DNA of 64,000 nucleotides from the NCBI GenBank assembly GCA_002435325.1, contig DJMJ01000005.1, forward strand, positions 20,783 to 84,782. The letters run 5' to 3'. Numbering within the stretch: the first letter of the stretch is position 1; every line of letters begins with the position of its first letter. The position numbers and the translations under genes were made by a program. This document shows, piece after piece, positions 1 to 7,159 of this stretch. This DNA is from Nitrospira sp. UBA6493 (GTDB lineage: Bacteria > Nitrospirota > Nitrospiria > Nitrospirales > Nitrospiraceae). The notes below the pieces were generated by a model. That model was not told the origin of the DNA. It made no database searches and worked only from the letters and a program-made list of their open reading frames with translations.

Positions 1-446
1 GCCTGGCGCTGGCTGTCGTTGAAGTAAGCGGGCACGGTAATCACGGCTTTGGTGATGCTCTCTCCGAGAAAGGCTTCCGCCCGGAGCTTGAGTTCTTTGA
101 GGATCATGGCCGAGATTTGCGGCGGCGAATAGGTTTTCTCGCCGAGCTTGATCCGGATGACGCCGCCCTTTTCGGTCAGCGTATAGGGGAAGTAGGCGAG
201 TTCGTCTTGCACGTCGGCCAGACCTTTGCCCATGAACCGCTTGACGGAATAGACGGTGCGCTCCGGGTTTCTGGTCAGGTGTTCTTTGGCCGGATCGCCG
301 ACGATAAGCCCGTTATCGGTCAGCGCGACGACGGAAGGGACCATCGCCCGTTCGTGACGTCCCGCGATGACGCGGGGCGTGCCCTTGTCCATGTAGGCGA
401 CAAGAGAATTCGTCGTGCCGAGATCAATTCCAACAATTCGAGACAT
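1..446 (-). CDS. hscA: Hsp70-family chaperone HscA (DnaK-like), partial
   Basis: N-terminal about 148 residues of an Hsp70 ATPase; the rest lies outside the window. The ATG is at 444-446, 5 nt after the hscB stop. The phosphate-1 motif IDLGTTNS is near the start and AVITVPAYFNDSQRQ follows near the edge, both typical of the actin-like ATPase fold. Being last in an isc operon directly after hscB, it is most likely the dedicated Fe-S chaperone HscA, which with HscB releases clusters from IscU. A general DnaK cannot be excluded from this fragment alone, because the substrate-binding half is missing. Confidence 0.85.
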   Translation of the reverse strand, partial: MSRIVGIDLGTTNSLVAYMDKGTPRVIAGRHERAMVPSVVALTDNGLIVGDPAKEHLTRNPERTVYSVKRFMGKGLADVQDELAYFPYTLTEKGGVIRIKLGEKTYSPPQISAMILKELKLRAEAFLGESITKAVITVPAYFNDSQRQ

Positions 447-451
447 GGTAA

Positions 452-1174
452 TTAGGCAATGGTGGCGACGAGGTCGTTGACGATGTTCTTCACATAGGTG
501 CGATTGGACAGGATGACCCGCATGTCTTTCAGAATTCGGCTGCGCTCGGCGCGCGCCTGTTCGGTGGCTTCGCCGCGGTCCTGCAGCGCATCCCATTGGC
601 CGAAGAGCTGAAGGATCTGTGCTTCCATATCCCGCTGCCGCTGCTCCAGTGTGGCGCGTTCGGATTGGAGTTGGGTGCGGAGGGCTGCTGCCTTGTCCGA
701 TGCACGGTCGCTGGCGCGAAATTCGTCGAGCGTCTCTTGCAGTTCGAGGATTTCCTCGAAGAGATCGGCCGGCGGCGTCGTCCGGATGTCTTTCACGGCG
801 CCGGCTTCCAGGTCGAGCAGGTATTCGGCCCGCTGAATCGGGTCCCGCAATGTGCGGTAGGCGGTGTTCAGCATGGCCGAGTTGCCGAGGCTGATGGTCT
901 GCTCCGCATCGCTCTTGTTCTGATAGAAGTCGGGATGGAACGCCCGGCTCAATTCGTAGAATTTGGCTTCCAGTTTTTGTTGATCGATGGACAGGCGTCG
1001 GGGAATGCCGAAGCAGGTGAAGTAATCCAGTTCCTTCGACACCGGCTGGACCTTCACGCACCGGTCGCAAAAATATTCTCCCGACACTTCGGACTGGCAG
1101 TGCCAGCACATGCTGCGGGCCATCTGCAGCTCACGCCGGTCGCTGGTGCTGTGGGTATGTCCGTGTCCGTCCAT
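452..1174 (-). CDS. hscB: Fe-S co-chaperone HscB with N-terminal zinc-finger-like motif
   Basis: About 240 residues. A J-domain with the HPD motif (in RAFHPDFYQNKSD) precedes a C-terminal three-helix domain, as in HscB/HSC20, which recruits IscU to HscA. Before the J-domain sits a tetracysteine element, CWHC then CDRC about 11 residues later. Human HSC20 and some bacterial homologues have this; E. coli HscB does not. I chose the ATG at 1172-1174, 11 nt after the iscA stop. A second ATG at 1121-1123 (MARSMCWHC) keeps both cysteine pairs and is equally plausible. Confidence 0.88.
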   Translation of the reverse strand: MDGHGHTHSTSDRRELQMARSMCWHCQSEVSGEYFCDRCVKVQPVSKELDYFTCFGIPRRLSIDQQKLEAKFYELSRAFHPDFYQNKSDAEQTISLGNSAMLNTAYRTLRDPIQRAEYLLDLEAGAVKDIRTTPPADLFEEILELQETLDEFRASDRASDKAAALRTQLQSERATLEQRQRDMEAQILQLFGQWDALQDRGEATEQARAERSRILKDMRVILSNRTYVKNIVNDLVATIA

Positions 1175-1185
1175 CGTGCGTCCGT

Positions 1186-1542
1186 TCAGGCTGAGAACGA
1201 TTCTCCGCAACCGCAGGTCTTGTTGGCGTTGGGGTTCACGAATTTGAAATTCCCGCCCATCAGATCCTTGTGGAAATCCAGCTGTGTGCCTTGCAGATAG
1301 ATCGCGCTCTTGGCATCCACGATGACTTTGACGCCGTCGAAATCGTAGACCTGATCGTACTGGCCGATCTTTTCGTCGAAGTTGATGGTGTAGCTCAGAC
1401 CGGAGCACCCGCCGCCCTTGACGCCTAGGCGCAGGCCGCCTTCTTCGATGCCTTGGACGTTGATCAGGCGTTTCACTTCCTTGATCGCTGCATCAGTAAG
1501 AGTGATCACCGGAGTCTGGGTCTCTGCATTGGTGGCGTCCAT
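1186..1542 (-). CDS. iscA: A-type Fe-S carrier protein IscA/ErpA
   Basis: 118 residues, usual length for the HesB/IscA family. The three conserved cysteines are present: one in GGGCSGLSY and two in the C-terminal CGCGESFSA. The family carries iron or Fe-S clusters from the IscU scaffold to apo-proteins. A strong Shine-Dalgarno (AAAGGAG) stands 6 nt before the ATG. It lies between iscU and hscB in the isc operon. ErpA and IscA cannot be separated on sequence motif alone; position favours IscA. Confidence 0.92.
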   Translation of the reverse strand: MDATNAETQTPVITLTDAAIKEVKRLINVQGIEEGGLRLGVKGGGCSGLSYTINFDEKIGQYDQVYDFDGVKVIVDAKSAIYLQGTQLDFHKDLMGGNFKFVNPNANKTCGCGESFSA

Positions 1543-1561
1543 GGTGCGCTCCTTTCTGTCG

Positions 1562-1945
1562 TTACTTCGAGTCGGCTTTCTTCTGGTAGTCGGCCAGCGC
1601 CGCCTTGATCGCGTCTTCCGCCAGGACCGAGCAGTGGATCTTGACCGGCGGCAGATTCAATTCCTGGACGATATCGGTGTTCTTGATCTGCTGGGCTTCT
1701 TCGATGGTCTTGCCCTTGAGCCATTCGGTGGCCAGGCTGGAGCTGGCAATGGCGGAGCCGCAACCGAAGGTTTTGAACTTGGCATCCACGATCGTGTCGT
1801 TCTGGACCTTGATCTGGAGCTTCATGACGTCGCCGCACTCGGGCGCGCCGACCATGCCGGTGCCCACCCCTTCTTCGTCCTTCTTGAAACTCCCCATATT
1901 CCTGGGATTGTTGAAATGATCGACGACTTTATCGCTATAGGCCAT
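1562..1945 (-). CDS. iscU: Fe-S cluster scaffold IscU
   Basis: 127 residues, the normal length of IscU. It begins MAYSDKVVDHFNNPRNMG and has the scaffold cysteines in the APECGD, FGCGSAIASSS and IHCSVLAEDAI contexts, plus an LPPVK motif, which is the HscA recognition site in this family. IscU accepts sulfur from IscS and assembles 2Fe-2S clusters. Preceded by TAGGAGG about 6 nt before the ATG, 32 nt downstream of iscS. Confidence 0.96.
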   Translation of the reverse strand: MAYSDKVVDHFNNPRNMGSFKKDEEGVGTGMVGAPECGDVMKLQIKVQNDTIVDAKFKTFGCGSAIASSSLATEWLKGKTIEEAQQIKNTDIVQELNLPPVKIHCSVLAEDAIKAALADYQKKADSK

Positions 1946-1977
1946 GATGTCCTCCTAGGATTTTTCGTTTCACGTCT

Positions 1978-3195
1978 TCAGTGGGCGGCCCACTGAACGG
2001 ATTTCAAATCGACCCCTTCTTTTGCCATCTCATACAACGGCGACATTTCACGCAGTTTGGTCACGATCTCAATAACCTTCTTGATCGTGTAGTCAATCTC
2101 TTCGTCCGTATTGAAGCGGCCCAGACCGAAACGGATCGACGAATGGGCGAGTTCCACGCCGACGCCCAGAGCCCGCAGGACGTAGGACGGTTCCAGCGTC
2201 GCGGAGGTGCAGGCGGAGCCGGACGAGAGGGCGATATCTTTCATGCCCATCAAGAGCGATTCGCCTTCGACGTAGGCGAAGGAGATGTTCAGATTGTGCG
2301 GCAAGCGCTGGGTCGGGTGGCCGTTGAGATAGCTTTCTTCGAGGGACTTCATGATCTCGGTCTGCAACCGGTCTCGCATCGCTGTGAGCCGCGCCGATTC
2401 GGTGGCCATTTCCTGTTCGCACAATTCGCAGGCTTTGCCGAATCCGACGATCAACGGCACCGGCAGGGTGCCGGAGCGCATGCCGCGCTCGTGTCCGCCG
2501 CCGTCTATTTGCGCGGCGATCCGCACTCGGGGGTTCTTCTTCCGCACATACAAGGCGCCGACGCCCTTCGGGCCATAGATTTTATGGGCTGAAAAGGACA
2601 TCAGGTCGATGCCCATGTCCTGCACATCGACGGGGATCTTGCCCACACCTTGCGTTGCGTCGCAGTGAAAGAGAATGCCCTTCTCCTTCGCGATCTTGCC
2701 GATCTCCTTGACGGGATTGATCGTGCCAATTTCATTGTTGGCGAGCATCACGGAAATCAGGACCGTCTTGTCTGTGATCGCGTTCCGCACGTCTTCCGGA
2801 TTCACCATGCCGTATTTATCGACGGGCAGATAGGTTGCCGTCGCCTTGCCCTTCGCCTCGAGGGACTTGGCGGTGTCGATCACCGCGCGGTGTTCCGTGG
2901 ACGAGGTGATGATGTGATCGCCCTTTTCCTTGTACATCTCCAGCACGCCCTTGATCGCCAGGTTGTCCGATTCGGTGGCGCCGCTGGTGAAGACGATTTC
3001 TTTGGGGTCCGCCTTGATCAGTTTGGCAATCTGCTTGCGGGCGTTCTCGACCGCTTCTTCAGCTGCCCAGCCGAACGCGTGGTTGCGGCTGGCCGCGTTG
3101 CCGAATTTCTCGACGAAATAGGGCAGCATGGCGTCGAGGACCCGTTGATCCATTGGGCTCGTGGAATGGTTATCGAGAAATATTGGAAGTTTCAT
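1978..3195 (-). CDS. iscS: Cysteine desulfurase IscS
   Basis: 405 residues from the ATG at 3193-3195 (MKLPIFLDNHSTSPMD). PLP-dependent fold-type I enzyme that takes sulfur from cysteine for Fe-S assembly and tRNA thiolation. The PLP lysine lies in SFSAHKIYGPKG and the catalytic cysteine in SSGSACTSATLEPSYVL, the long-loop group I form typical of IscS/NifS rather than SufS. The start overlaps the iscR stop by 4 nt (ATGA), so translation is probably coupled. An in-frame extension upstream would run through iscR and is not used. Confidence 0.96.
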   Translation of the reverse strand: MKLPIFLDNHSTSPMDQRVLDAMLPYFVEKFGNAASRNHAFGWAAEEAVENARKQIAKLIKADPKEIVFTSGATESDNLAIKGVLEMYKEKGDHIITSSTEHRAVIDTAKSLEAKGKATATYLPVDKYGMVNPEDVRNAITDKTVLISVMLANNEIGTINPVKEIGKIAKEKGILFHCDATQGVGKIPVDVQDMGIDLMSFSAHKIYGPKGVGALYVRKKNPRVRIAAQIDGGGHERGMRSGTLPVPLIVGFGKACELCEQEMATESARLTAMRDRLQTEIMKSLEESYLNGHPTQRLPHNLNISFAYVEGESLLMGMKDIALSSGSACTSATLEPSYVLRALGVGVELAHSSIRFGLGRFNTDEEIDYTIKKVIEIVTKLREMSPLYEMAKEGVDLKSVQWAAH

Positions 3196-3665
3196 CGTGC
3201 GACTCCTTGTGCCGTGGAAGACTGAATCGTAATCAGGGGGGTGCCCCCCAGCATGTCTTGCAACGTCATATTGCTCAGTAACTGGTAGATGCTGTCTTGA
3301 ACCTTGAGGAGCGGCGTGCGGATGTTGCAATGCTCACGCTGAAGGCAGAGTTCGCCTTCTTTTTCATGAGAGCAATCCGTAATCCCCAACGGCCCCTCGA
3401 TCCCTTCCAGAATCTGCGCGATCGTGATTTGCCGCGCGGTGCGGGCCAGAAGATAGCCGCCCTTGGGCCCGTTATGGCTTTCGATCAAGCCGTTTTTGGC
3501 TAAGGTCTGAAGCACCTTCGCCAAAAGTTCGAGCGGAATGTGGTACTCTTCAGCGATTTCCTTCGTATTCACTACACGGCCTGGAGTCACATCGCCGAAT
3601 TGCACTGAGGCGATATGCTGGAGGGCCATGAGGGCGTAGTCGGCTTTTTTAGAAATCTTCAACAT
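3192..3665 (-). CDS. iscR: Rrf2-family Fe-S regulator IscR
   Basis: 157 residues: a winged-helix DNA-binding domain at the N-terminus (MLKISKKADYALMAL, then a recognition region ending in GPKGGYLLAR) and a cluster-binding region with three cysteines, in TDCSHEKEGELCLQREHCN. This spacing (C-x7-C-x5-C) resembles the 2Fe-2S site of IscR. First gene of the isc operon; probably represses its own promoter when holding a cluster. Two tandem dyads between the predicted -10 and the start codon are candidate binding sites. Confidence 0.92.
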   Translation of the reverse strand: MLKISKKADYALMALQHIASVQFGDVTPGRVVNTKEIAEEYHIPLELLAKVLQTLAKNGLIESHNGPKGGYLLARTARQITIAQILEGIEGPLGITDCSHEKEGELCLQREHCNIRTPLLKVQDSIYQLLSNMTLQDMLGGTPLITIQSSTAQGVAR

Positions 3666-3672
3666 AGGTATT

Positions 3673-3723
3673 GCCGATCAGCTAAGTCGGAGACTATAAT
3701 GATCTCCGATCAATAAGGTCGGA
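3673..3723 (-). promoter_or_regulatory. Tandem inverted repeats upstream of iscR, candidate IscR operators
   Basis: Two dyads of form TCCGA-N9-TCGGA: 3705-3723 is perfect and 3673-3691 has one mismatch in an arm. Their spacing is 32 bp, about three helical turns, so both present the same DNA face. The first covers the predicted transcription start and the second lies just upstream of the iscR start. Rrf2 regulators bind such dyads; assignment to IscR is inferred from position. Confidence 0.6.
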
Positions 3724-3726
3724 CTA

Positions 3727-3756
3727 AGGATACCACGCAACTTTCTGGGCTGTCAA
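3727..3756 (-). promoter_or_regulatory. Sigma70-type promoter of the isc operon
   Basis: On the minus strand, -35 TTGACA (3751-3756) and -10 TATCCT (3727-3732) are separated by 18 bp. The predicted start near 3720 falls inside the first dyad, as expected for repression by blocking RNA polymerase. Confidence 0.6.
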
Positions 3757-3801
3757 CGGGTTATTCCATAAGGGTCGCCGGGGAGAGAAAGGAACAGGAA
3801 T

Positions 3802-4218
3802 ATGGGCGGGACAAATCCCTATATTGAGAAGGCAGAGTATGAGCTTCCCAAGAAGGCGTACTCGATTACCTACATTGCGGCCGACGGGGATGTCACCAAG
3901 GTGGCGGTGGATCCAGCCAAGATCCCTTATGGAGAGACAGGCCTACCTGGCAGTATCCTGGACATCGCCATGGCCAACGGGGTTGAGTTGGAGCATGTCT
4001 GCGGAGGGGTCTGTGCCTGTTCCACCTGTCATGTGATCGTGAAGCAAGGGTTGGAGAGTTGTAACGAGGGGACGGACGATGAGTTCGATCAGCTTGATGA
4101 AGCGCCGATGACCACGCTGCATTCCCGTCTCGGCTGCCAATGTGTGCCGAATGGCACCACAGACATCGTGGTGGAGATCCCCGCGGTCAACAAAAACCTC
4201 GTGAAAGAGGGCCACTAG
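3802..4218 (+). CDS. fdx: 2Fe-2S ferredoxin of the ISC type
   Basis: 138 residues. Plant/adrenodoxin-type ferredoxin fold with cluster cysteines in HVCGGVCACSTCHV (C-x5-C-x2-C reading) and a distal cysteine in RLGCQCVP. Preceded by GAAAGGAAC about 8 nt before the ATG. Divergent from iscR, so probably the electron donor for Fe-S assembly, although in E. coli fdx sits inside the operon. The N-terminal 20 or so residues before the beta-grasp core are longer than usual. Confidence 0.88.
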   Translation: MGGTNPYIEKAEYELPKKAYSITYIAADGDVTKVAVDPAKIPYGETGLPGSILDIAMANGVELEHVCGGVCACSTCHVIVKQGLESCNEGTDDEFDQLDEAPMTTLHSRLGCQCVPNGTTDIVVEIPAVNKNLVKEGH

Positions 4219-4320
4219 CCGAACGTGCATAGGCCGCTGGCCACGCGGCGATTCTGTACAAGACTTTTCTCTGCGTGCTATAGATACCGGCCTTTCCACC
4301 CCTATCCATGAGATGAACGC

Positions 4321-5733
4321 ATGACCCAAGTCCGCGTCCGTTTTGCGCCGAGTCCGACCGGGTTCCTTCACATCGGGGGAGTCCGCACCGCTCTCTTCAA
4401 TTGGCTATTCGCCCGGCAGCAGCAGGGCGTCTTCATTCTCCGTATCGAAGACACCGATCAAAGCCGGTCCACTGATGAGTCGATCCAAGCCATCATCGAG
4501 GGAATGAAATGGGTGGGGCTCGATTGGGACGAAGGGCCCTACCGCCAAACCGAGCGCATGGAGCTCTATCGTAGCCATGCCATGGCGCTGCTGGAAAAAG
4601 GCCAGGCCTACTGGTGTGTGTGCAAGGCCGAGGAGCTGGAAGCGCGACGGAAAGAGGCGGAAGCAAAAGGGCTATCGCCGCGATACGATGGACGATGCCG
4701 GAACCTTGGGATGACGAATTCACCGGGCGATGCCGCGCTGCGTTTCAAAGCGCCGCAAGAAGGGCAGATTGTCGTCGATGATTTGATTAAAGGGAAGATC
4801 GCTTTTGACAACAGTGCCGCGGACGATCTGATCATTCTGCGGTCGAACGGCTATCCGACCTACAATTTCTCTGTCGTCGTCGACGATGCGTTGATGCAGA
4901 TTACTCACGTCATTCGTGGTGATGATCATCTGACCAACACGCCGCGTCAAATCCCGATCTTTCAGGCCTTGGGATTCCCCGTCCCACAGTTTGGCCACTT
5001 GCCGATGATTCTGGGGTCGGATAAGTCCCGGCTTTCCAAGCGCCATGGTGCCACGTCCATCATGGCCTACAAAGACATGGGTTACCTACCCGGGGCGATG
5101 GTGAACTATCTGGTCCGGCTGGGCTGGTCGCATGGGGATCAGGAACTGTTTACCCGGCAGGAATTGATCGACAAATTTTCTTGGAAGAATGTGCAGTCCT
5201 CTCCGGCCGTGTTCAATCCCGAGAAACTGCTCTGGATCAATGCCGAATACATCAAGACCAGCCCGCCGAGCCAGGTCGCACAGGCGCTTGTTCCGCTGTT
5301 GGAAGCGGCCGGGCTGCAAGCACAGGTGAAGGCCGTGTCGATGGAGTGGCTGGCGCAGTTGGTCGTGTTAGTCAAAGAACGGGCAAAAACACTGGTTGAG
5401 ATGGTGGACTGGGTCCGGCCCTATTTCGGCGAGTCGGTGGTCTTTGAAGAAGAGGCTGCCAAGAAATTTCTCACGCCGGCCATCGCGCCGGTGCTCGACA
5501 AGTTGCTTGCGCGGTTCGAATCCCTACCGGTTTTTTCCAAACAGACCTGGGAAGAGTCATTCAAGAAGTTTGTCGAAGAAGAAGGTCTGAAGATGGGGCA
5601 GTTGGCGCAGCCGGTGCGGGTCGCGCTGACCGGCAGGACCGCCAGCCCAGGCTTGTTTGAGGTCATGGAGGTCTTAGGCCTGGACCGGACCCTGCTCCGT
5701 CTCCGGCAGGGAATTGAACGGGCAACAGCGTAA
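4321..5733 (+). CDS. gltX: Glutamyl-tRNA synthetase
   Basis: 470 residues, normal for bacterial GluRS. Class I signature is HIGG (in FLHIGGVRTALFNWLF) and the KMSKS-type loop is KSRLSKRHG. It charges tRNA-Glu. The C-terminal anticodon-binding helical domain ends in LGLDRTLLRLRQGIE. It is followed about 75 nt later by two tRNA-Gln genes. Because a separate glnS is in this window, GluRS is probably not needed for indirect Gln-tRNA formation, but whether it is discriminating cannot be told here. Confidence 0.96.
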   Translation: MTQVRVRFAPSPTGFLHIGGVRTALFNWLFARQQQGVFILRIEDTDQSRSTDESIQAIIEGMKWVGLDWDEGPYRQTERMELYRSHAMALLEKGQAYWCVCKAEELEARRKEAEAKGLSPRYDGRCRNLGMTNSPGDAALRFKAPQEGQIVVDDLIKGKIAFDNSAADDLIILRSNGYPTYNFSVVVDDALMQITHVIRGDDHLTNTPRQIPIFQALGFPVPQFGHLPMILGSDKSRLSKRHGATSIMAYKDMGYLPGAMVNYLVRLGWSHGDQELFTRQELIDKFSWKNVQSSPAVFNPEKLLWINAEYIKTSPPSQVAQALVPLLEAAGLQAQVKAVSMEWLAQLVVLVKERAKTLVEMVDWVRPYFGESVVFEEEAAKKFLTPAIAPVLDKLLARFESLPVFSKQTWEESFKKFVEEEGLKMGQLAQPVRVALTGRTASPGLFEVMEVLGLDRTLLRLRQGIERATA

Positions 5734-5767
5734 TCGTACGAATTCTGCCAATAAATCCGCGTCGATC

Positions 5768-5794
5768 TTGACGGAATCACAAGCCGTATATTAC
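5768..5794 (+). promoter_or_regulatory. Possible promoter of the tRNA-Gln pair
   Basis: TTGACG (5768-5773) is followed by TATTAC (5789-5794) with a 15-bp gap, slightly short for a sigma70 promoter. The first tRNA begins 13 nt downstream. A weak call; read-through from gltX is also possible. Confidence 0.35.
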
Positions 5795-5807
5795 TGTGTG
5801 CGTCGGT

Positions 5808-5881
5808 TGGGGGATCGTCTAGCGGTAGGACGTCAGTCTCTGGATCTGACTACCTAGGTTCGATTCCTAGTCCCCCAGCCA
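5808..5881 (+). tRNA. tRNA-Gln (CTG anticodon)
   Basis: Full cloverleaf with encoded CCA (5879-5881). Acceptor TGGGGGA pairs with TCCCCCA; the T arm contains GGTTCGATTCC. The anticodon loop CTCTGGA gives CTG at 5840-5842. The U1-A72 first pair is a known glutamine identity feature. The anticodon stem has a T-T mismatch next to the loop. Confidence 0.93.
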
Positions 5882-5929
5882 AAAAAATCCACCCCGTCTG
5901 TAGGTCTACCATTCGTTTTCGTACCGCGC

Positions 5930-6003
5930 TGGGGGATCGTCTAGCGGTAGGACGCCGGCCTTTGGAGCCGGCTACCTAGGTTCGATTCCTAGTCCCCCAG
6001 CCA
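5930..6003 (+). tRNA. tRNA-Gln (TTG anticodon)
   Basis: Near-identical to the preceding tRNA outside the anticodon arm, with the same acceptor, D and T arms and an encoded CCA at 6001-6003. Loop CTTTGGA gives anticodon TTG (5962-5964). The two genes probably arose by tandem duplication followed by anticodon-arm change. Confidence 0.94.
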
Positions 6004-6084
6004 TTTCCAGATCCGCCTCACAACATTGTAGTAATGAGGGATAGGTGTTCGTCTGCAAGCTGGCGAATGGCGGTTTGCGGTTGT

Positions 6085-6744
6085 TTATTGTCCGCCGCCG
6101 TGAGGCGATTGCCGGTTGGCGCTACTCTGTAAATCCATCTCGAACACGACTGGGCCATTCGGATTCTTGGGATCCAGGCGGTGGGGCATCTGATCCACAG
6201 CCAGTTTGCTGAGCGGTACGGCGACGATATGCGGCGCTTTGTCGGAGGGATTGGAATAGAGCGACAGCCGGATGTTTTTGGGGCGCAGTTGCGGGGTGAG
6301 TTGGGGTTTCAGATCCGCTGCGACAAAGCCCACCACCATGGCGCTGCCATCGGCCAGTTTATGGATCTCATAGGCATTGGCGGCCGGGGCCACTTGTGCC
6401 AGCATAATGTCAGGACTCTGCGTGACTAACGCGATTCCCAGGCCTTGCTGCGGGACAAATCCAAAGCTGTTGAGTGGAGCCTGTGAAAAACGGATTTGCG
6501 CGTACTCGGCAGTCATCTCGGTCACACCGGTCTTGCTGCGTAACTGCTGACGCAATTCGGTTTCGGTGCCGAGCGTTTCGATGAATACGGCGGCCGGCGC
6601 GGCTTTCTGCGCCGGCAGTACTTCTGTCTTGCCGCCACCGCGCGGGGCGGCCTGGACCGGCGTTGTGGACAGGCTCGTCAGAAACAGGCTGAGGGATGTC
6701 GTCAGCAGCACAGCGTGCAGGCTTAGGGCAAATCGTGAACGCAT
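6085..6744 (-). CDS. Secreted protein of unknown function
   Basis: 219 residues from the ATG at 6742-6744. A signal peptide is clear: MRSR, a long hydrophobic stretch rich in Leu/Ser/Thr, and a cleavage region ending PVQAAP. The mature part shows no motif I recognise; it starts with a Gly-rich GGGKTEVLPAQKA and ends in a polar NRQSPHGGGQ. It is probably periplasmic. The frame opens further upstream to 6867, but only the internal ATG gives a signal peptide. It is convergent with the tRNA-Gln pair and divergent from the glycosyltransferase. Confidence 0.65.
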   Translation of the reverse strand: MRSRFALSLHAVLLTTSLSLFLTSLSTTPVQAAPRGGGKTEVLPAQKAAPAAVFIETLGTETELRQQLRSKTGVTEMTAEYAQIRFSQAPLNSFGFVPQQGLGIALVTQSPDIMLAQVAPAANAYEIHKLADGSAMVVGFVAADLKPQLTPQLRPKNIRLSLYSNPSDKAPHIVAVPLSKLAVDQMPHRLDPKNPNGPVVFEMDLQSSANRQSPHGGGQ

Positions 6745-6991
6745 GATGGGTACGATGCTCCAATAAAAGGTCTGTCCATCTTTTCTATCAAGCCTAGCGT
6801 GTTGAGCGCAATGGTCGGCTGCGGTCGGTTGCTCCAGAGAGGCCGTGAGACTGCCTGTGTCGTCCATATCCGCATATCGCGTGGATCGAAGATGCAGATG
6901 ATCGGGCAGCGTTGATCAGCGCACAGTTTATATCGAATATTGCAAGGAAGCTGTTATTCTGCGCCTTCTCGGGCTACACTGCACAACGTGA

Positions 6992-7020
6992 TTGCAAGCA
7001 TCGGTATTGATTGGTATACA
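6992..7020 (+). promoter_or_regulatory. Sigma70-type promoter upstream of the cellulose-synthase-like gene
   Basis: TTGCAA (6992-6997), 17-bp spacer, TATACA (7015-7020). Predicted start is about 7027, giving a leader of about 130 nt before the gene at 7160. This is the only clear signal in the 415-base gene-free stretch 6745-7159; I saw no riboswitch or hairpin terminator there. Confidence 0.5.
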
Positions 7021-7159
7021 TAATGGCCGGATATTTCCAGCCCCAAGGTCATACGTGATTCATCCTATCGTCTCTCTGTTAGCGCTGCTGCCATCGCAGT
7101 ACCGGCCGTTCATGCCATCTGGATAGACGTGAGGGCTGCGCGATAAAACGATCTCCATC

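Noticed and set aside
596..1300. Long plus-strand frame opposite hscB and iscA
   Set aside because: Shadow of two well-supported genes on the other strand.
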